Shown here: positions 1 through 7,971 of the stretch, in pieces | How positions within the stretch are numbered: the first letter of the stretch is position 1 | Layout: each line of letters starts with the position of its first letter | Assembly: GCA_035939615.1 (NCBI GenBank) | Contig: DASZFP010000015.1 | Coordinates: 1-18,221, forward strand | Direction of reading: 5' to 3' | DNA: 18,221 nt | Source: VBCK01 sp035939615 | Lineage (GTDB): Bacteria > Pseudomonadota > Gammaproteobacteria > Burkholderiales > Burkholderiaceae_F | Notes under the pieces: generated by a model | Seen by the model: only the letters and a program-made list of their open reading frames with translations | Told to the model about the DNA's origin: nothing | Database searches by the model: none | Made by a program: the position numbers and the translations under genes

Positions 1-43
1 GGGCGATACGGTGTGCCGGTGCGAATGCCAACGTGTTTGCGAC

Positions 44-95
44 GACCGATCGCCCCTCGCCCGCGCAGCGGGAGAGGGGGAGGGGGTGAGGGCCG
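44..95 (+). repeat. GC-rich hairpin repeat, copy 1
   Basis: A 52-base unit starting GACCGATCGCCCCTCG and ending GGTGAGGGCCG. Its centre, CCCGC-GCA-GCGGG flanked by CCCCTC and GAGGGG, can form a stem. It matches copy 2 (132-183) at all but one base, 88 bases downstream. It resembles the dispersed CCCTCTCCCGC/GCGGGAGAGGG intergenic repeats of many GC-rich proteobacteria. Confidence 0.8.
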
Positions 96-131
96 CGCGC
101 GCAGCCCAGCGGACAGCGACGCACTGGGGGC

Positions 132-183
132 GACCGATCGCCCCTCGCCCGCGCAGCGGGAGAGGGGAAGGGGGTGAGGGCCG
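132..183 (+). repeat. GC-rich hairpin repeat, copy 2
   Basis: A near-perfect direct copy of the unit at 44-95, with one substitution in the G-run after the stem. The near identity over the full 52 bases, including the GACCGAT flank, suggests recent local duplication or strong homogenisation. Confidence 0.8.
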
Positions 184-242
184 TGCAGAACGACCAGGGG
201 CGGTGTTGCTGGCCGACGGCATCGAATCGACGATGAACACCG

Positions 243-635
243 ATGCCCCCGCCGAAGTCTTTGCTCCGCTTCGCCCGCGGCTTGCGAGCCGATTCGACCG
301 ACGCCGAGCATCGTCTGTGGTATTGCCTGCGCTCGCGTCGGATGACGGGAGCAAAATTTCGCCGGCAACACCCGATCGGCCCATACATCGTCGACTTCGT
401 TTGCTTCGAGTCTCGCCTGATCGTCGAGCTCGATGGCGGGCAGCATCAGGAGCCGGCTCGGGCCGACCACTGGCGTGACGAACTGCTCCGCGCGCAGGGC
501 TTCCTGGTGCTGCGCTTCTGGGACAACGACGTTCTTCTTCGGACCGAGGCGGTGCTGGAGGCGATCTGGACGGCGATACAAGACCGCCGACCCTCACCCC
601 CGGCCCCTCTGCCGCAAGCGGGAGAGGGGAGTTAA
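243..635 (+). CDS. DUF559 / Vsr-like endonuclease-domain protein
   Basis: A 130-residue protein with the compact DUF559 domain, distantly related to very-short-patch-repair (Vsr-like, PD-(D/E)XK) nucleases. Typical pieces visible are TDAEHRLWYCLRSR (about 19-32), KFRRQHPIGPYIVDFVC (38-54), LIVELDGGQH (59-68, with acidic E62 and D64) and RDELLRAQGFLVLRFWDNDV (78-97). D51, E62 and D64 are candidate metal-binding residues. The ATG at 243 is the first start after an in-frame TGA at 234-236; no good ribosome-binding site is visible. The last 14 residues (117-130, PSPPAPLPQAGEGS) are encoded by a GC-rich hairpin repeat that also supplies the stop codon, so the native C-terminus has probably been replaced or extended. 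Family members are often solitary genes; substrate and role are unknown. Confidence 0.8.
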   Translation: MPPPKSLLRFARGLRADSTDAEHRLWYCLRSRRMTGAKFRRQHPIGPYIVDFVCFESRLIVELDGGQHQEPARADHWRDELLRAQGFLVLRFWDNDVLLRTEAVLEAIWTAIQDRRPSPPAPLPQAGEGS

Positions 636-640
636 GTCAC
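591..640 (-). repeat. GC-rich hairpin repeat, copy 3 (inverted)
   Basis: CCCTCACCCCCGGCCCCTCT followed by GCCGCAAGCGGGAGAGGGG. It is the same family as copies 1 and 2 but inverted, since the CCCTCACCCC end comes first on the plus strand. It overlaps the last 14 codons and the stop of the DUF559 gene. Its tail (GTTAAGTCAC) is nearly repeated after copy 4. Confidence 0.7.
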
Positions 641-677
641 GCCCTCTCTCTCCAAGCGGGAGAGGGAGTTGAGTCAC
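641..677 (-). repeat. GC-rich hairpin repeat, copy 4 (partial)
   Basis: A short relative made of GCCCTCTCTCTCC, AAGCGGGAGAGGG and the tail AGTTGAGTCAC. It lies directly after copy 3 and shares the GTTRAGTCAC tail, giving a two-unit partial tandem. It lacks the CCCTCACCCC arm. Confidence 0.6.
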
Positions 678-712
678 CTCTTGTGGGTCAATGCATGCGG
701 CGTGGCGCTGTA

Positions 713-754
713 TCGCCCCTCGCCCGCGCAGCGGGAGAGGGCGGGGGTGAGGGG
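713..754 (+). repeat. GC-rich hairpin repeat, copy 5
   Basis: TCGCCCCTCGCCCGCGCAGC followed by GGGAGAGGGCGGGGGTGAGG, in the same orientation as copies 1 and 2. It sits about 80 bases upstream of the EamA transporter gene, possibly within its 5' untranslated region or promoter area. Confidence 0.75.
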
Positions 755-832
755 TCTTTCTTACGGAATGAGTTGTTAGGATCCGCGCTTTGCGCCGTTC
801 CGCTGAAACAATGAGGGCAAGGTGTCACAACG

Positions 833-1738
833 ATGAACCGGCTATCGCGCCGTGATGCGCTGCTGTTGGTGCTGCTGACGCTGGCCTGGGGTTTTACCTG
901 GCCCGTGATGAAATACGGCGTGCGCGAACTGCCGCCCCTGTTCTTCCGCACACTGTGCATCGGCGGCGCCCTGCCGATCCTGGCGCTGGTGGCACGCGCC
1001 ACGTCGGTCCCCCTGGCGGTGAGCCGCTCCGACTGGCCCGATATCGTGCGGCTGGCGGTGCCCAACGTGGTGGTCTGGCACATGGCCGTGATCGTCGCGT
1101 TGACACTGCTGCCGGCCGGGCGCAGCGCCATTCTCGGCTACACGATGCCGCTGTGGGCCGCGCTGATCGGCGCGCTGTGGTACGGCGAGCATCCGCCGGC
1201 GCGCCACTGGCTGGGCGTGGCGGCGGCGATGCTGGCCACCGGCCTGCTGCTGTCCTCGGAGTTCACCGCGCTGGCGGGCCGGCCCCTGGGTACCTTGCTG
1301 ATGCTGTTTGCCGCGGCATCGTGGGCTTATGGAACGAACCAGGCGCGCCGGCGCGCGATCCATCTTCCGGCGCTGGCGGCGGTGTTCTGGATGCTGTCGC
1401 TGGCGCTGATCGCGCTGCTGGCCGCGAGCATCGCATTCGAGCGCAGCCGGTGGCGCATGCCGCATCCGGGCGAGTGGGCCGCGATCGGATACAACATGAC
1501 CCTTTCGATCGCGTTTTGCCACGTCGTCTGGCTGCACCTGGCGCGTCGACTGCCGCCGGCGGCAAGCGGACTGTCGATGATGATGATCCCGGTGCTGGGC
1601 GTGTTCTCCAGCGTCTGGCTGCTGGGCGAGCACCCGCGCTGGCAGGACTACGTGGCGCTGGCGCTGATCGTCTTTTCCCTGGCCACCGTCCTGCTGCCGG
1701 CGCGCGCCAAGGCCGGGCAGCCTCTGAATGCGTCGTAA
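833..1738 (+). CDS. EamA-family (DMT superfamily) inner-membrane transporter
   Basis: A 301-residue, very hydrophobic protein with about ten predicted membrane helices (roughly 9-28, 37-55, 70-92, 98-118, 123-141, 151-169, 178-202, 215-239, 245-267 and 271-291), the layout of two EamA repeats. Family-like pieces are LTLAWGFTWPVMKYG near the N-terminus, GYTMPLWAALIGALWYGE at the end of the first repeat, and MMMIPVLGVFSSVWLLGE at the matching place in the second. EamA proteins export or exchange small metabolites such as amino acids or nucleosides; the substrate cannot be read from sequence. The start ATG has an AGGGCAAGG-like site at 814-822. The gene stands alone on the plus strand and faces the BON lipoprotein gene, with 43 bases between the two stops. 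Confidence 0.9.
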   Translation: MNRLSRRDALLLVLLTLAWGFTWPVMKYGVRELPPLFFRTLCIGGALPILALVARATSVPLAVSRSDWPDIVRLAVPNVVVWHMAVIVALTLLPAGRSAILGYTMPLWAALIGALWYGEHPPARHWLGVAAAMLATGLLLSSEFTALAGRPLGTLLMLFAAASWAYGTNQARRRAIHLPALAAVFWMLSLALIALLAASIAFERSRWRMPHPGEWAAIGYNMTLSIAFCHVVWLHLARRLPPAASGLSMMMIPVLGVFSSVWLLGEHPRWQDYVALALIVFSLATVLLPARAKAGQPLNAS

Positions 1739-1781
1739 GCACGGCCTGGGTCCGGCGCCACGCCGCCGGCCCGACCCGCCA

Positions 1782-2099
1782 CTACTGCACCCCGTTTCCC
1801 ATCAGCGCCAGGCCGTTGTAAACCCGCGTCACGCCGGGTACCGCCATGGCGATATCGCCGGCCATGCCGCGATCGACCTCGGTGTCGACCAGCCCTCCGA
1901 GGTAGACGGCGTGACGGTGGGTCTGGATGTCGATGTTGAAGATCCTGAGGGATGAGTGCGCGTTGATCTGCTTACTGACCTCATCACGCAGCTGTGCATC
2001 TTCCACGCACGCAGTTTCACACTTCTCGAAGACGGCGCACCCGGCCCCCGACAGGCTGGCGGTCAACGCCAGCAGGGTCACGCACCTGGACGCGAACAC
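1782..2099 (-). CDS. BON-domain lipoprotein (putative)
   Basis: A 105-residue protein that begins with a hydrophobic export segment (about 5-20) ending in GAGC, an imperfect lipobox placing Cys21 as the possible lipidated residue. Residues about 35-103 form a BON domain, with the typical LRDEVSKQINAH helix, the YLGGLVDTEVDR strand-turn and a closing PGVTRVYNGL. BON domains are found in periplasmic or outer-membrane-associated proteins such as OsmY and are thought to bind lipids or other envelope components. The start is a GTG with AAAAGGGG at 2105-2112 on the minus strand; a nearby ATG at 2104 is out of frame. The gene follows chpA on the same strand after 65 bases, so it could be the last gene of that transcript, but a functional link to pili is not shown. 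Confidence 0.8.
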   Translation of the reverse strand: MFASRCVTLLALTASLSGAGCAVFEKCETACVEDAQLRDEVSKQINAHSSLRIFNIDIQTHRHAVYLGGLVDTEVDRGMAGDIAMAVPGVTRVYNGLALMGNGVQ

Positions 2100-2164
2100 G
2101 GCATCCCCTTTTCAGCACTCCGGAGACGCTTAGGCCGGCTGGGAGAACGAGAGTTCCGGCGGCC

Positions 2165-5100
2165 TCAGGCCGAAGCGCGCGCGGCAAGGTGCCGCCGGAT
2201 CAGCCGCAGCAATTCCTCTTCCTGGTACGGCTTGCCCAGGTATTCGTTGACGCCGAGCTCGAATGCCAGGCTGCGATGCTTGGCAGCGGTGCGCGACGTG
2301 ATCATCAGGATCGGGATGTTGCGGGTCTCGGGGTTGGACCGTACGGCTCGGGTCAGATCGTAGCCGTCCATCCGGGGCATCTCGATATCCACCAGCAGCA
2401 CGTCGGGCAGAGCGTCCTGGATCTGCCGCAGGGCGTCCACGCCGTCCTTGGCCAGCATCACCTGAAAACCCTGGCGCTCGAGCAGTCGTTGGGTGACGCG
2501 CCGCACCGTCAGCGAGTCGTCCACCACCATGATGGTGGCGCCGAGCACTTCGGCTTCGACGCCGGGGCCGCTGTCGGCCGCAGCCGGCTCGGGAAGCGCG
2601 GCAGGCTCCGGGGCGCGGCCGATCAGCTGAACGGGGTTGATGATCAGCACGATCTCGCCGCTACCCAGGATCGTCGCGCCCAGCACGCCCGTCATGCGCG
2701 CAACCTGCGGGCCGACGTTCTTGACGACCACTTCCTGGTTGGATGTCAGGTCGTCCACGACGATTCCCAGCCGATCCTCTCCGGAGCGCAGCAGGGCCAC
2801 CGGGGTCTGGCGCGTCAGCCCCAAAGGAGCGTCGATGCCGAGCAGCTGTGCCAGCGGGCGCAGCACCACCGATCCCATGGCTCCGAACACCAGGCTGCCC
2901 TCGCGCAGGCCCGCCTCCACGTCGGCCGGCTTGAAGCGGCGAACCTGGTGCACCATCGCCGATGGAATCGCGAACCGGCGCCCGCCCACGCTGGCCAGCA
3001 CCACCTGCGTCACCGCCAGCGTCAAGGGCAGGTAGGCGGTAAAGCGGGTGCCCCGGCCGGCCTCGGTGCCGACCACCACGCGCCCGCCGAACGAGGCGAG
3101 CTCGGAGCGCACCACGTCCATGCCGATGCCGCGTCCGGCCAGCTCGGTGACCTCGCGCGCGGTGGAAAACCCCGGCGCAAACACGAGCTCGGCCAGTTCG
3201 CGGTCGCCCGCGTGCCGGCTCGGGTCGATCAGGTTCAACTCGATCGCGCGCTGCCGGATCCGTTCCAGGTCCAGGCCGCTGCCGTCGTCGGCGAACACCA
3301 CGATGATTTCGTTGCCCTCCTGCTTGACGTCGATGCGCAGCTCTCCGCTTTCGGGCTTGCCGAGCGAGCGCCGCTTCTCGGGTGTTTCGATGCCGTGAAC
3401 GATCGCGTTGCGCACCAGGTGCTCGAACGGACCGCTCATCCGCTCGAGCACGCCGCGATCGATCTCGGTGGTGCCGCCCACGATCTCCAGGTGGACCCGC
3501 TTTCCGACCTCCTTGCCGGTCTGGCGGGCCACCCGGTACAGGCGCTCGGACACGTTCGAAAACGGCACCAGGCGCACCCGCATCAGTTGCTGTTGCAGCT
3601 CCCGCGTCAGCCGCGACTGCGCGCTCAGGTCGTTGTCGGCAAGCTGCAGTCCCTTGAGCATCGTGCTCTGGACCATCGCCACGTCCTCGACCGACTCGGC
3701 CAGCATCCGCGTCAGCTCCTGCAGGCGCGAGAAGCGGTCGAACTCGAGCGGATCGAAGGTCGCCGATTCGCGCGCCAGCTGGTCCGAGCGCGCCTGAATC
3801 TGCGCTTCGGCCTGGATTTCCACTTCACGCAACTGGTGCCGCAGGCGCTGGATGTTCTCGGTCAGGTCCGTCAGCGACCCGCGCAGCGTGCCCACCTCGG
3901 TTTCCAGCTTTGAGCGCGCGATCGATACCTCGCCGGCGTGGTCGACCAGCCGGTCCAGCACGTCGGCCCGCACCCGAATGAACGGAGCGGTAGCCGCGGT
4001 GATGGGCGCGGCCGGCAGGGCTCGCTCGGCTTCGGCCTCGCCCTCGGTCGGGCCCGCAATGATCTGCGTGATGGCGGCCGAGGACTCGACGCCCTCGGTC
4101 TCTGCCGCGGCCTGCGATTGCGGGACGGCGGCGTCCGAAGCGGCCCGCGCCGACTCGACGGGAGGCTGCAGCGCGTCGAACAAGGTCAGCGCCTGGTCGA
4201 ACTGTCCCTGCAGGTCCTCGATCACGACCGAGGGCACGCTCACCAGCTGCATGGCCGCCTCGATCCGGGTCTCCATCTCGTGCACCAGTTCGCCCAGGCG
4301 CATCGCGCCGGCCATGCGGGCGCTGCCCTTGACGGTGTGCAGATGCCGCATCAGCTCGCGCGCGACTTCGCGCTGGTTCGGATTGGCCGCCAGCGACCGC
4401 AGCCCGATGCCGATCGCCGGCAGCAGATCGTGCGCTTCGGTGACGAAGACCAGCAGCAGGTCCGAGTCCAGCTCATCGCGCAGCGCGCTGGCAGCTCGCG
4501 GCACCAGCGGCTGGCTGGAGGGGGCGACTGCGCCGGCCGCGTCCGGCAGGGCCGGCTCGCGCGGGGCGAGCGGTTCGGCTCCCATCGCGGACGGCACGCC
4601 AGGCTGCCCGGGCGCCGGCGGCATCGGCACGACCTCGGCCCCTTCCATCGTCGTGACCGCAGGCTCCAATCCGGCCGGCGGCTCCACCTCGGCTTCCACC
4701 GGCGGCACCGCCATCATGGTCAGCTCGACCGCGGTGGGCGCCTCTTTCAGTGTCTGGTCGTGCCGGTCCTCGATCTGGGCCCGCACCACGCTGAGCAGGT
4801 CCAGCACGGCGCCCGCCTCCAAATCGCCTTCCTCCGGATAGGCGCCCGCGGCGAACTGATGCAGCATGCCCCGCATCCGTTCGATGGCCCGATCCAGCAC
4901 GTCGAACTGGGGTGCGGTCAGCTCCGGTGCCAAGCCGTGCTCGCCGGCCAGTTCGTGCATCAGGTGCTCGAGCGGATCGGCGATTGCGGTGACCGGCTGC
5001 AGGCCCACGGTGGCCGTGATGCCGGCCAACGAGTGGGCGCGCCGCACCGTGGCGGCCGACACCGGCCGGTTGGGCTCATAGCGCCATTCGCCGATGTCCT

Positions 5101-7969
5101 GCGCCAGCGCGCGGATCGCTTCGTCGGCCTCGTTCAGGAACACCGAATACAGGCCGTGGCTGATTTCGATCGCGCCGATGCGCCGCGTCTGGTCCGAAGC
5201 CGGCGGCGCGGGCGCGATGCCGGTCAGACCGAAATCAGCCAGCTCGACCGGCAATACGGTCTGCGGTCCGTCCTCTTCCCAATCGGACGCTACGTTCAGC
5301 CCGTCTTCGGGCAACGGCGCAAGCGCTGGCGGCTCTTCGCCGGCGGGCGCCGCATCGAACTCGTCGTTCAGTGCCGTCCGGGTCGGCAGCGTCGGCGACC
5401 CGGGGGCCTCCGCGCCGCCGTCATCTTTTGGGGGTCCAAGTCCTGTCGCCTCGTCGGCGACGGCCTGGCCGAAGGAGCCCAGCTCGCGTACGGCGCGCGA
5501 CATCCGGATCACCGGTTCGGCATCGATCGGCGTGTTCGGATCGCTGGCCACCAGCCGCAGCCAGCCGCGCATCTGGTCGGAGGCGCGCCGCGCCAGCTCG
5601 AGCAGCTCATCGCTGGCGGGTCGCTCCTGCGCCAGCCACAGATTGAAGCACTGCTCGACGGCCCAGGCGGCGTCCGCGAAATTCTTCAGTCCCACCATGC
5701 GCCCGGAGCCCTTCAGCGTGTGAAAGCCCCGGCGCACCGTCGTCATCAGGCCCAGGTCGTGCGGCTGCGCCCGCAGCAGCTCCAGGTGCTCGACGATCGA
5801 ATCGAGCACCTCGGTTCCTTCGCCCACGAATATCTCGTGCAGCTCGCGTGCCGCCGCCGACTGGCTGACCGGCATCGGCGCGGTCGGCTCGGGCACGGCC
5901 GGCCGGCTCGGCGTGAGGCGTTCGATCAGCTCGAGCGCTGCCCCCCGTCCGCCGCCCCGCTGGATCGACGCGAGCAGCCGGTGGGCGTCGCCCGTGAGCG
6001 TGCGCAGCGGTGCGCTGTCGAGCAGATCGGCATCGTGCGCCAGTTGCGCGAGCACCTCGCCGATCTGGTGCTGCAGCGCGCGTTCCTCTGGCACCACCGC
6101 GAGCCGCTCGGCCAGCGCTTGCGCCCGTTCCAGGCGCTGCCGCGAGGCGGCCTCGACGTTGTCCGAGGCCGCTGGCGCGGCAGCCCGGTCGTCCCGCGCG
6201 TAGGTCGGCGCGGCGAGCTCGGCGCCGTCGGCCGCCGAGGTTCCGGCCGCCGGGAACTGGGCCAGGTCGGCCGAGAACAGCCCGCTCGCCGGGTCGTAGC
6301 GGAACATGCCGCGCGGGCGCACGGCGTCCTGCGCCAGTGTTTCGACAAAAAACCCGATCGCGCCCAGGTTCTGCGCGATCCGCGAAAACTCATCCTGCGT
6401 GGCCGGCGCCGATCCGTCGACGAAATGGCCGACCGAGCGCTGCACGTTGCGCATCGCAGCCACCGGCTCTTCGTGGCCCAGGATCGACATCACGCCGCAC
6501 ACCTGGTCGACCAGGGGGCTGACGCCGACCAGTTCCTCGCGCAAGGCCGGATTGCGGAAGAAGCGGTCCAGCCGTTGCTCGATTTCGCGCAGCGTGGCCT
6601 GCGTCTCGGCCACCACGGTGCCCATCGACAGGCGGTCCTGCGCGCGACGCGCAAGCTCCGACAGCCAGGGTCCGGCCTCGGGCAGCTCGCGCCCCTGGAC
6701 CGCGCCCTTGAGACGCTCGATCATCTTGCGCGAGCGCTCGCCGAATTCCGGATCCAGCTGGGGCAGATCGTCGGCACCGGTCTCCACGAACAGCAGCGCG
6801 GAGGCCACCTCGAGGGCGAGGCCTTCGCGCACGGCTGGAGGCAGGTGGGCAAAACCGTCGGTGACCTGTCCCACCTGCGCCAGCACGTCGGCCAGCGGAG
6901 CCGCCTGCAGACGTTGCGCCGCCGCCCGTGCGTTTTCGATCTCCTGCCGGTAGCGGGTGGGGTTGGGCGACGTGCTGGTCACCAGCTGCCCCCACAGCGT
7001 CTTGGACTGTGCCAGGGCCTCGCGCAGCGCGCTCAGCGCGTCCGGATCCACTGCGGTGAGCGTGGCGACCTCGAAGTCGGCCGGAATCAGCGCATCCAGT
7101 CCATAAAGGCGCTTGATCTCGGCGACGCGCGCGACCTTTTCGTCGGCCCGCCCGACGTAGTAGAGCGCATCCACCATCAGCCGCTCGGCCACTACCTGGC
7201 CGCCCTCGACCAGTCGGCGCAGCTGAAGATTCAGCCGCGCCAGCAGCCTTTTCAGATCCAGGTCGACCGCGACCCGGTGCGAGTCGAGCGCGTCGAGCAG
7301 CCCGCGCACGACCCACCAGAAACTGCGGGCCAGCCCGCGCTGCGGCAGATGCTCGAGCTCGCACAGCGCGTCGCGCATCTGGCGCCGGGCGCGCGCGTCG
7401 TCCACGTTGCGCAGAAATCCGAGCAGGCCTTCCTCGTACAGCACGCGCCGGATCCGCAGTTGATCGGTGGTGAACGGGCGCGCATCGATGTTGTGCAGCG
7501 CCGGCCGGCGCGTCAGGTCGGGAAAGACCAGGTCGGCCGGGTGCACCCGCGGGGCCTTGTTCAGCACCAGCAGCTCGCGGTAATACGGGTACAGGCGGAT
7601 TGGCTGGTTCGGACGGCCCGACAGCAACGACTCGAGATAGGCGCGCACCGCCGACAGGGCCGACTCGACGCTGCGAATCGCCGACGGCAGGCACTCGTCC
7701 GGCTCGGTTTCCCAGCGGGCCAGCAGCTGCTCAACCGCCTCGGTCACCAGCGCCACGCCGCGCAGGTCCAGCAGCTGCAGGGCGCCGTTGCTCTGGTGAA
7801 TCTGGTTGCGCGCATCGCGCAGGCTGTCGACGTCCTGCTTGTTGCCCAGAAAGGCGCGCATTCCGGCCAGCCCGTGGCCGAAGGCGCTGCGGATTTCATC
7901 GATGACCCAGGCGAGCGGTGCCACGTCCTGGGAGGCGCCTACCAGCTGGTTCGGATCGTGGATTTCCAT
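2165..7969 (-). CDS. chpA: ChpA/PilL-type hybrid chemotaxis histidine kinase (type IV pilus control)
   Basis: A 1934-residue CheA-like kinase that in the Pil-Chp pathway takes signals from PilJ and phosphorylates PilG and PilH. Seen in order: an N-terminal degenerate Hpt-like segment with His58 (NQIHQSNGAL); a long helical region; a canonical Hpt with His750 (FHTLKGSGR); an Hpt-like domain with His979 (RRAHSLAGIT); a canonical Hpt with His1211 (LHTVKGSAR); a Pro/Glu-rich linker; the dimerisation region from about 1320; a HATPase with the N-box Asn1521 (LVRNAIVHG), DDGSG at 1561-1565 and a GRGIGMDVV box; a CheW domain (about 1655-1790); and a C-terminal receiver with D1817/D1818 and phospho-acceptor Asp1861. 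P. aeruginosa ChpA is longer, near 2470 residues, with more phosphotransfer domains. The start ATG lies two bases after the pilJ stop, implying translational coupling. Last Pil-Chp gene here. Confidence 0.93.
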   Translation of the reverse strand: MEIHDPNQLVGASQDVAPLAWVIDEIRSAFGHGLAGMRAFLGNKQDVDSLRDARNQIHQSNGALQLLDLRGVALVTEAVEQLLARWETEPDECLPSAIRSVESALSAVRAYLESLLSGRPNQPIRLYPYYRELLVLNKAPRVHPADLVFPDLTRRPALHNIDARPFTTDQLRIRRVLYEEGLLGFLRNVDDARARRQMRDALCELEHLPQRGLARSFWWVVRGLLDALDSHRVAVDLDLKRLLARLNLQLRRLVEGGQVVAERLMVDALYYVGRADEKVARVAEIKRLYGLDALIPADFEVATLTAVDPDALSALREALAQSKTLWGQLVTSTSPNPTRYRQEIENARAAAQRLQAAPLADVLAQVGQVTDGFAHLPPAVREGLALEVASALLFVETGADDLPQLDPEFGERSRKMIERLKGAVQGRELPEAGPWLSELARRAQDRLSMGTVVAETQATLREIEQRLDRFFRNPALREELVGVSPLVDQVCGVMSILGHEEPVAAMRNVQRSVGHFVDGSAPATQDEFSRIAQNLGAIGFFVETLAQDAVRPRGMFRYDPASGLFSADLAQFPAAGTSAADGAELAAPTYARDDRAAAPAASDNVEAASRQRLERAQALAERLAVVPEERALQHQIGEVLAQLAHDADLLDSAPLRTLTGDAHRLLASIQRGGGRGAALELIERLTPSRPAVPEPTAPMPVSQSAAARELHEIFVGEGTEVLDSIVEHLELLRAQPHDLGLMTTVRRGFHTLKGSGRMVGLKNFADAAWAVEQCFNLWLAQERPASDELLELARRASDQMRGWLRLVASDPNTPIDAEPVIRMSRAVRELGSFGQAVADEATGLGPPKDDGGAEAPGSPTLPTRTALNDEFDAAPAGEEPPALAPLPEDGLNVASDWEEDGPQTVLPVELADFGLTGIAPAPPASDQTRRIGAIEISHGLYSVFLNEADEAIRALAQDIGEWRYEPNRPVSAATVRRAHSLAGITATVGLQPVTAIADPLEHLMHELAGEHGLAPELTAPQFDVLDRAIERMRGMLHQFAAGAYPEEGDLEAGAVLDLLSVVRAQIEDRHDQTLKEAPTAVELTMMAVPPVEAEVEPPAGLEPAVTTMEGAEVVPMPPAPGQPGVPSAMGAEPLAPREPALPDAAGAVAPSSQPLVPRAASALRDELDSDLLLVFVTEAHDLLPAIGIGLRSLAANPNQREVARELMRHLHTVKGSARMAGAMRLGELVHEMETRIEAAMQLVSVPSVVIEDLQGQFDQALTLFDALQPPVESARAASDAAVPQSQAAAETEGVESSAAITQIIAGPTEGEAEAERALPAAPITAATAPFIRVRADVLDRLVDHAGEVSIARSKLETEVGTLRGSLTDLTENIQRLRHQLREVEIQAEAQIQARSDQLARESATFDPLEFDRFSRLQELTRMLAESVEDVAMVQSTMLKGLQLADNDLSAQSRLTRELQQQLMRVRLVPFSNVSERLYRVARQTGKEVGKRVHLEIVGGTTEIDRGVLERMSGPFEHLVRNAIVHGIETPEKRRSLGKPESGELRIDVKQEGNEIIVVFADDGSGLDLERIRQRAIELNLIDPSRHAGDRELAELVFAPGFSTAREVTELAGRGIGMDVVRSELASFGGRVVVGTEAGRGTRFTAYLPLTLAVTQVVLASVGGRRFAIPSAMVHQVRRFKPADVEAGLREGSLVFGAMGSVVLRPLAQLLGIDAPLGLTRQTPVALLRSGEDRLGIVVDDLTSNQEVVVKNVGPQVARMTGVLGATILGSGEIVLIINPVQLIGRAPEPAALPEPAAADSGPGVEAEVLGATIMVVDDSLTVRRVTQRLLERQGFQVMLAKDGVDALRQIQDALPDVLLVDIEMPRMDGYDLTRAVRSNPETRNIPILMITSRTAAKHRSLAFELGVNEYLGKPYQEEELLRLIRRHLAARASA

Positions 7970-7971
7970 CG

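Noticed and set aside
44..183. Two near-identical 52-base repeats as a mini CRISPR array
   Set aside because: Only two units with a 36-base gap, and related copies occur nearby in both orientations, which fits a dispersed intergenic repeat family.
11..478. 155-codon plus-strand open frame at the left edge
   Set aside because: It runs through two repeat copies and into the DUF559 gene in another frame; low-complexity Arg/Ala composition with no domain.
1752..1769. Short CCGGCG/CGCCGG stem between the EamA and BON genes as a shared terminator
   Set aside because: Only six base pairs and no T-run on either strand.
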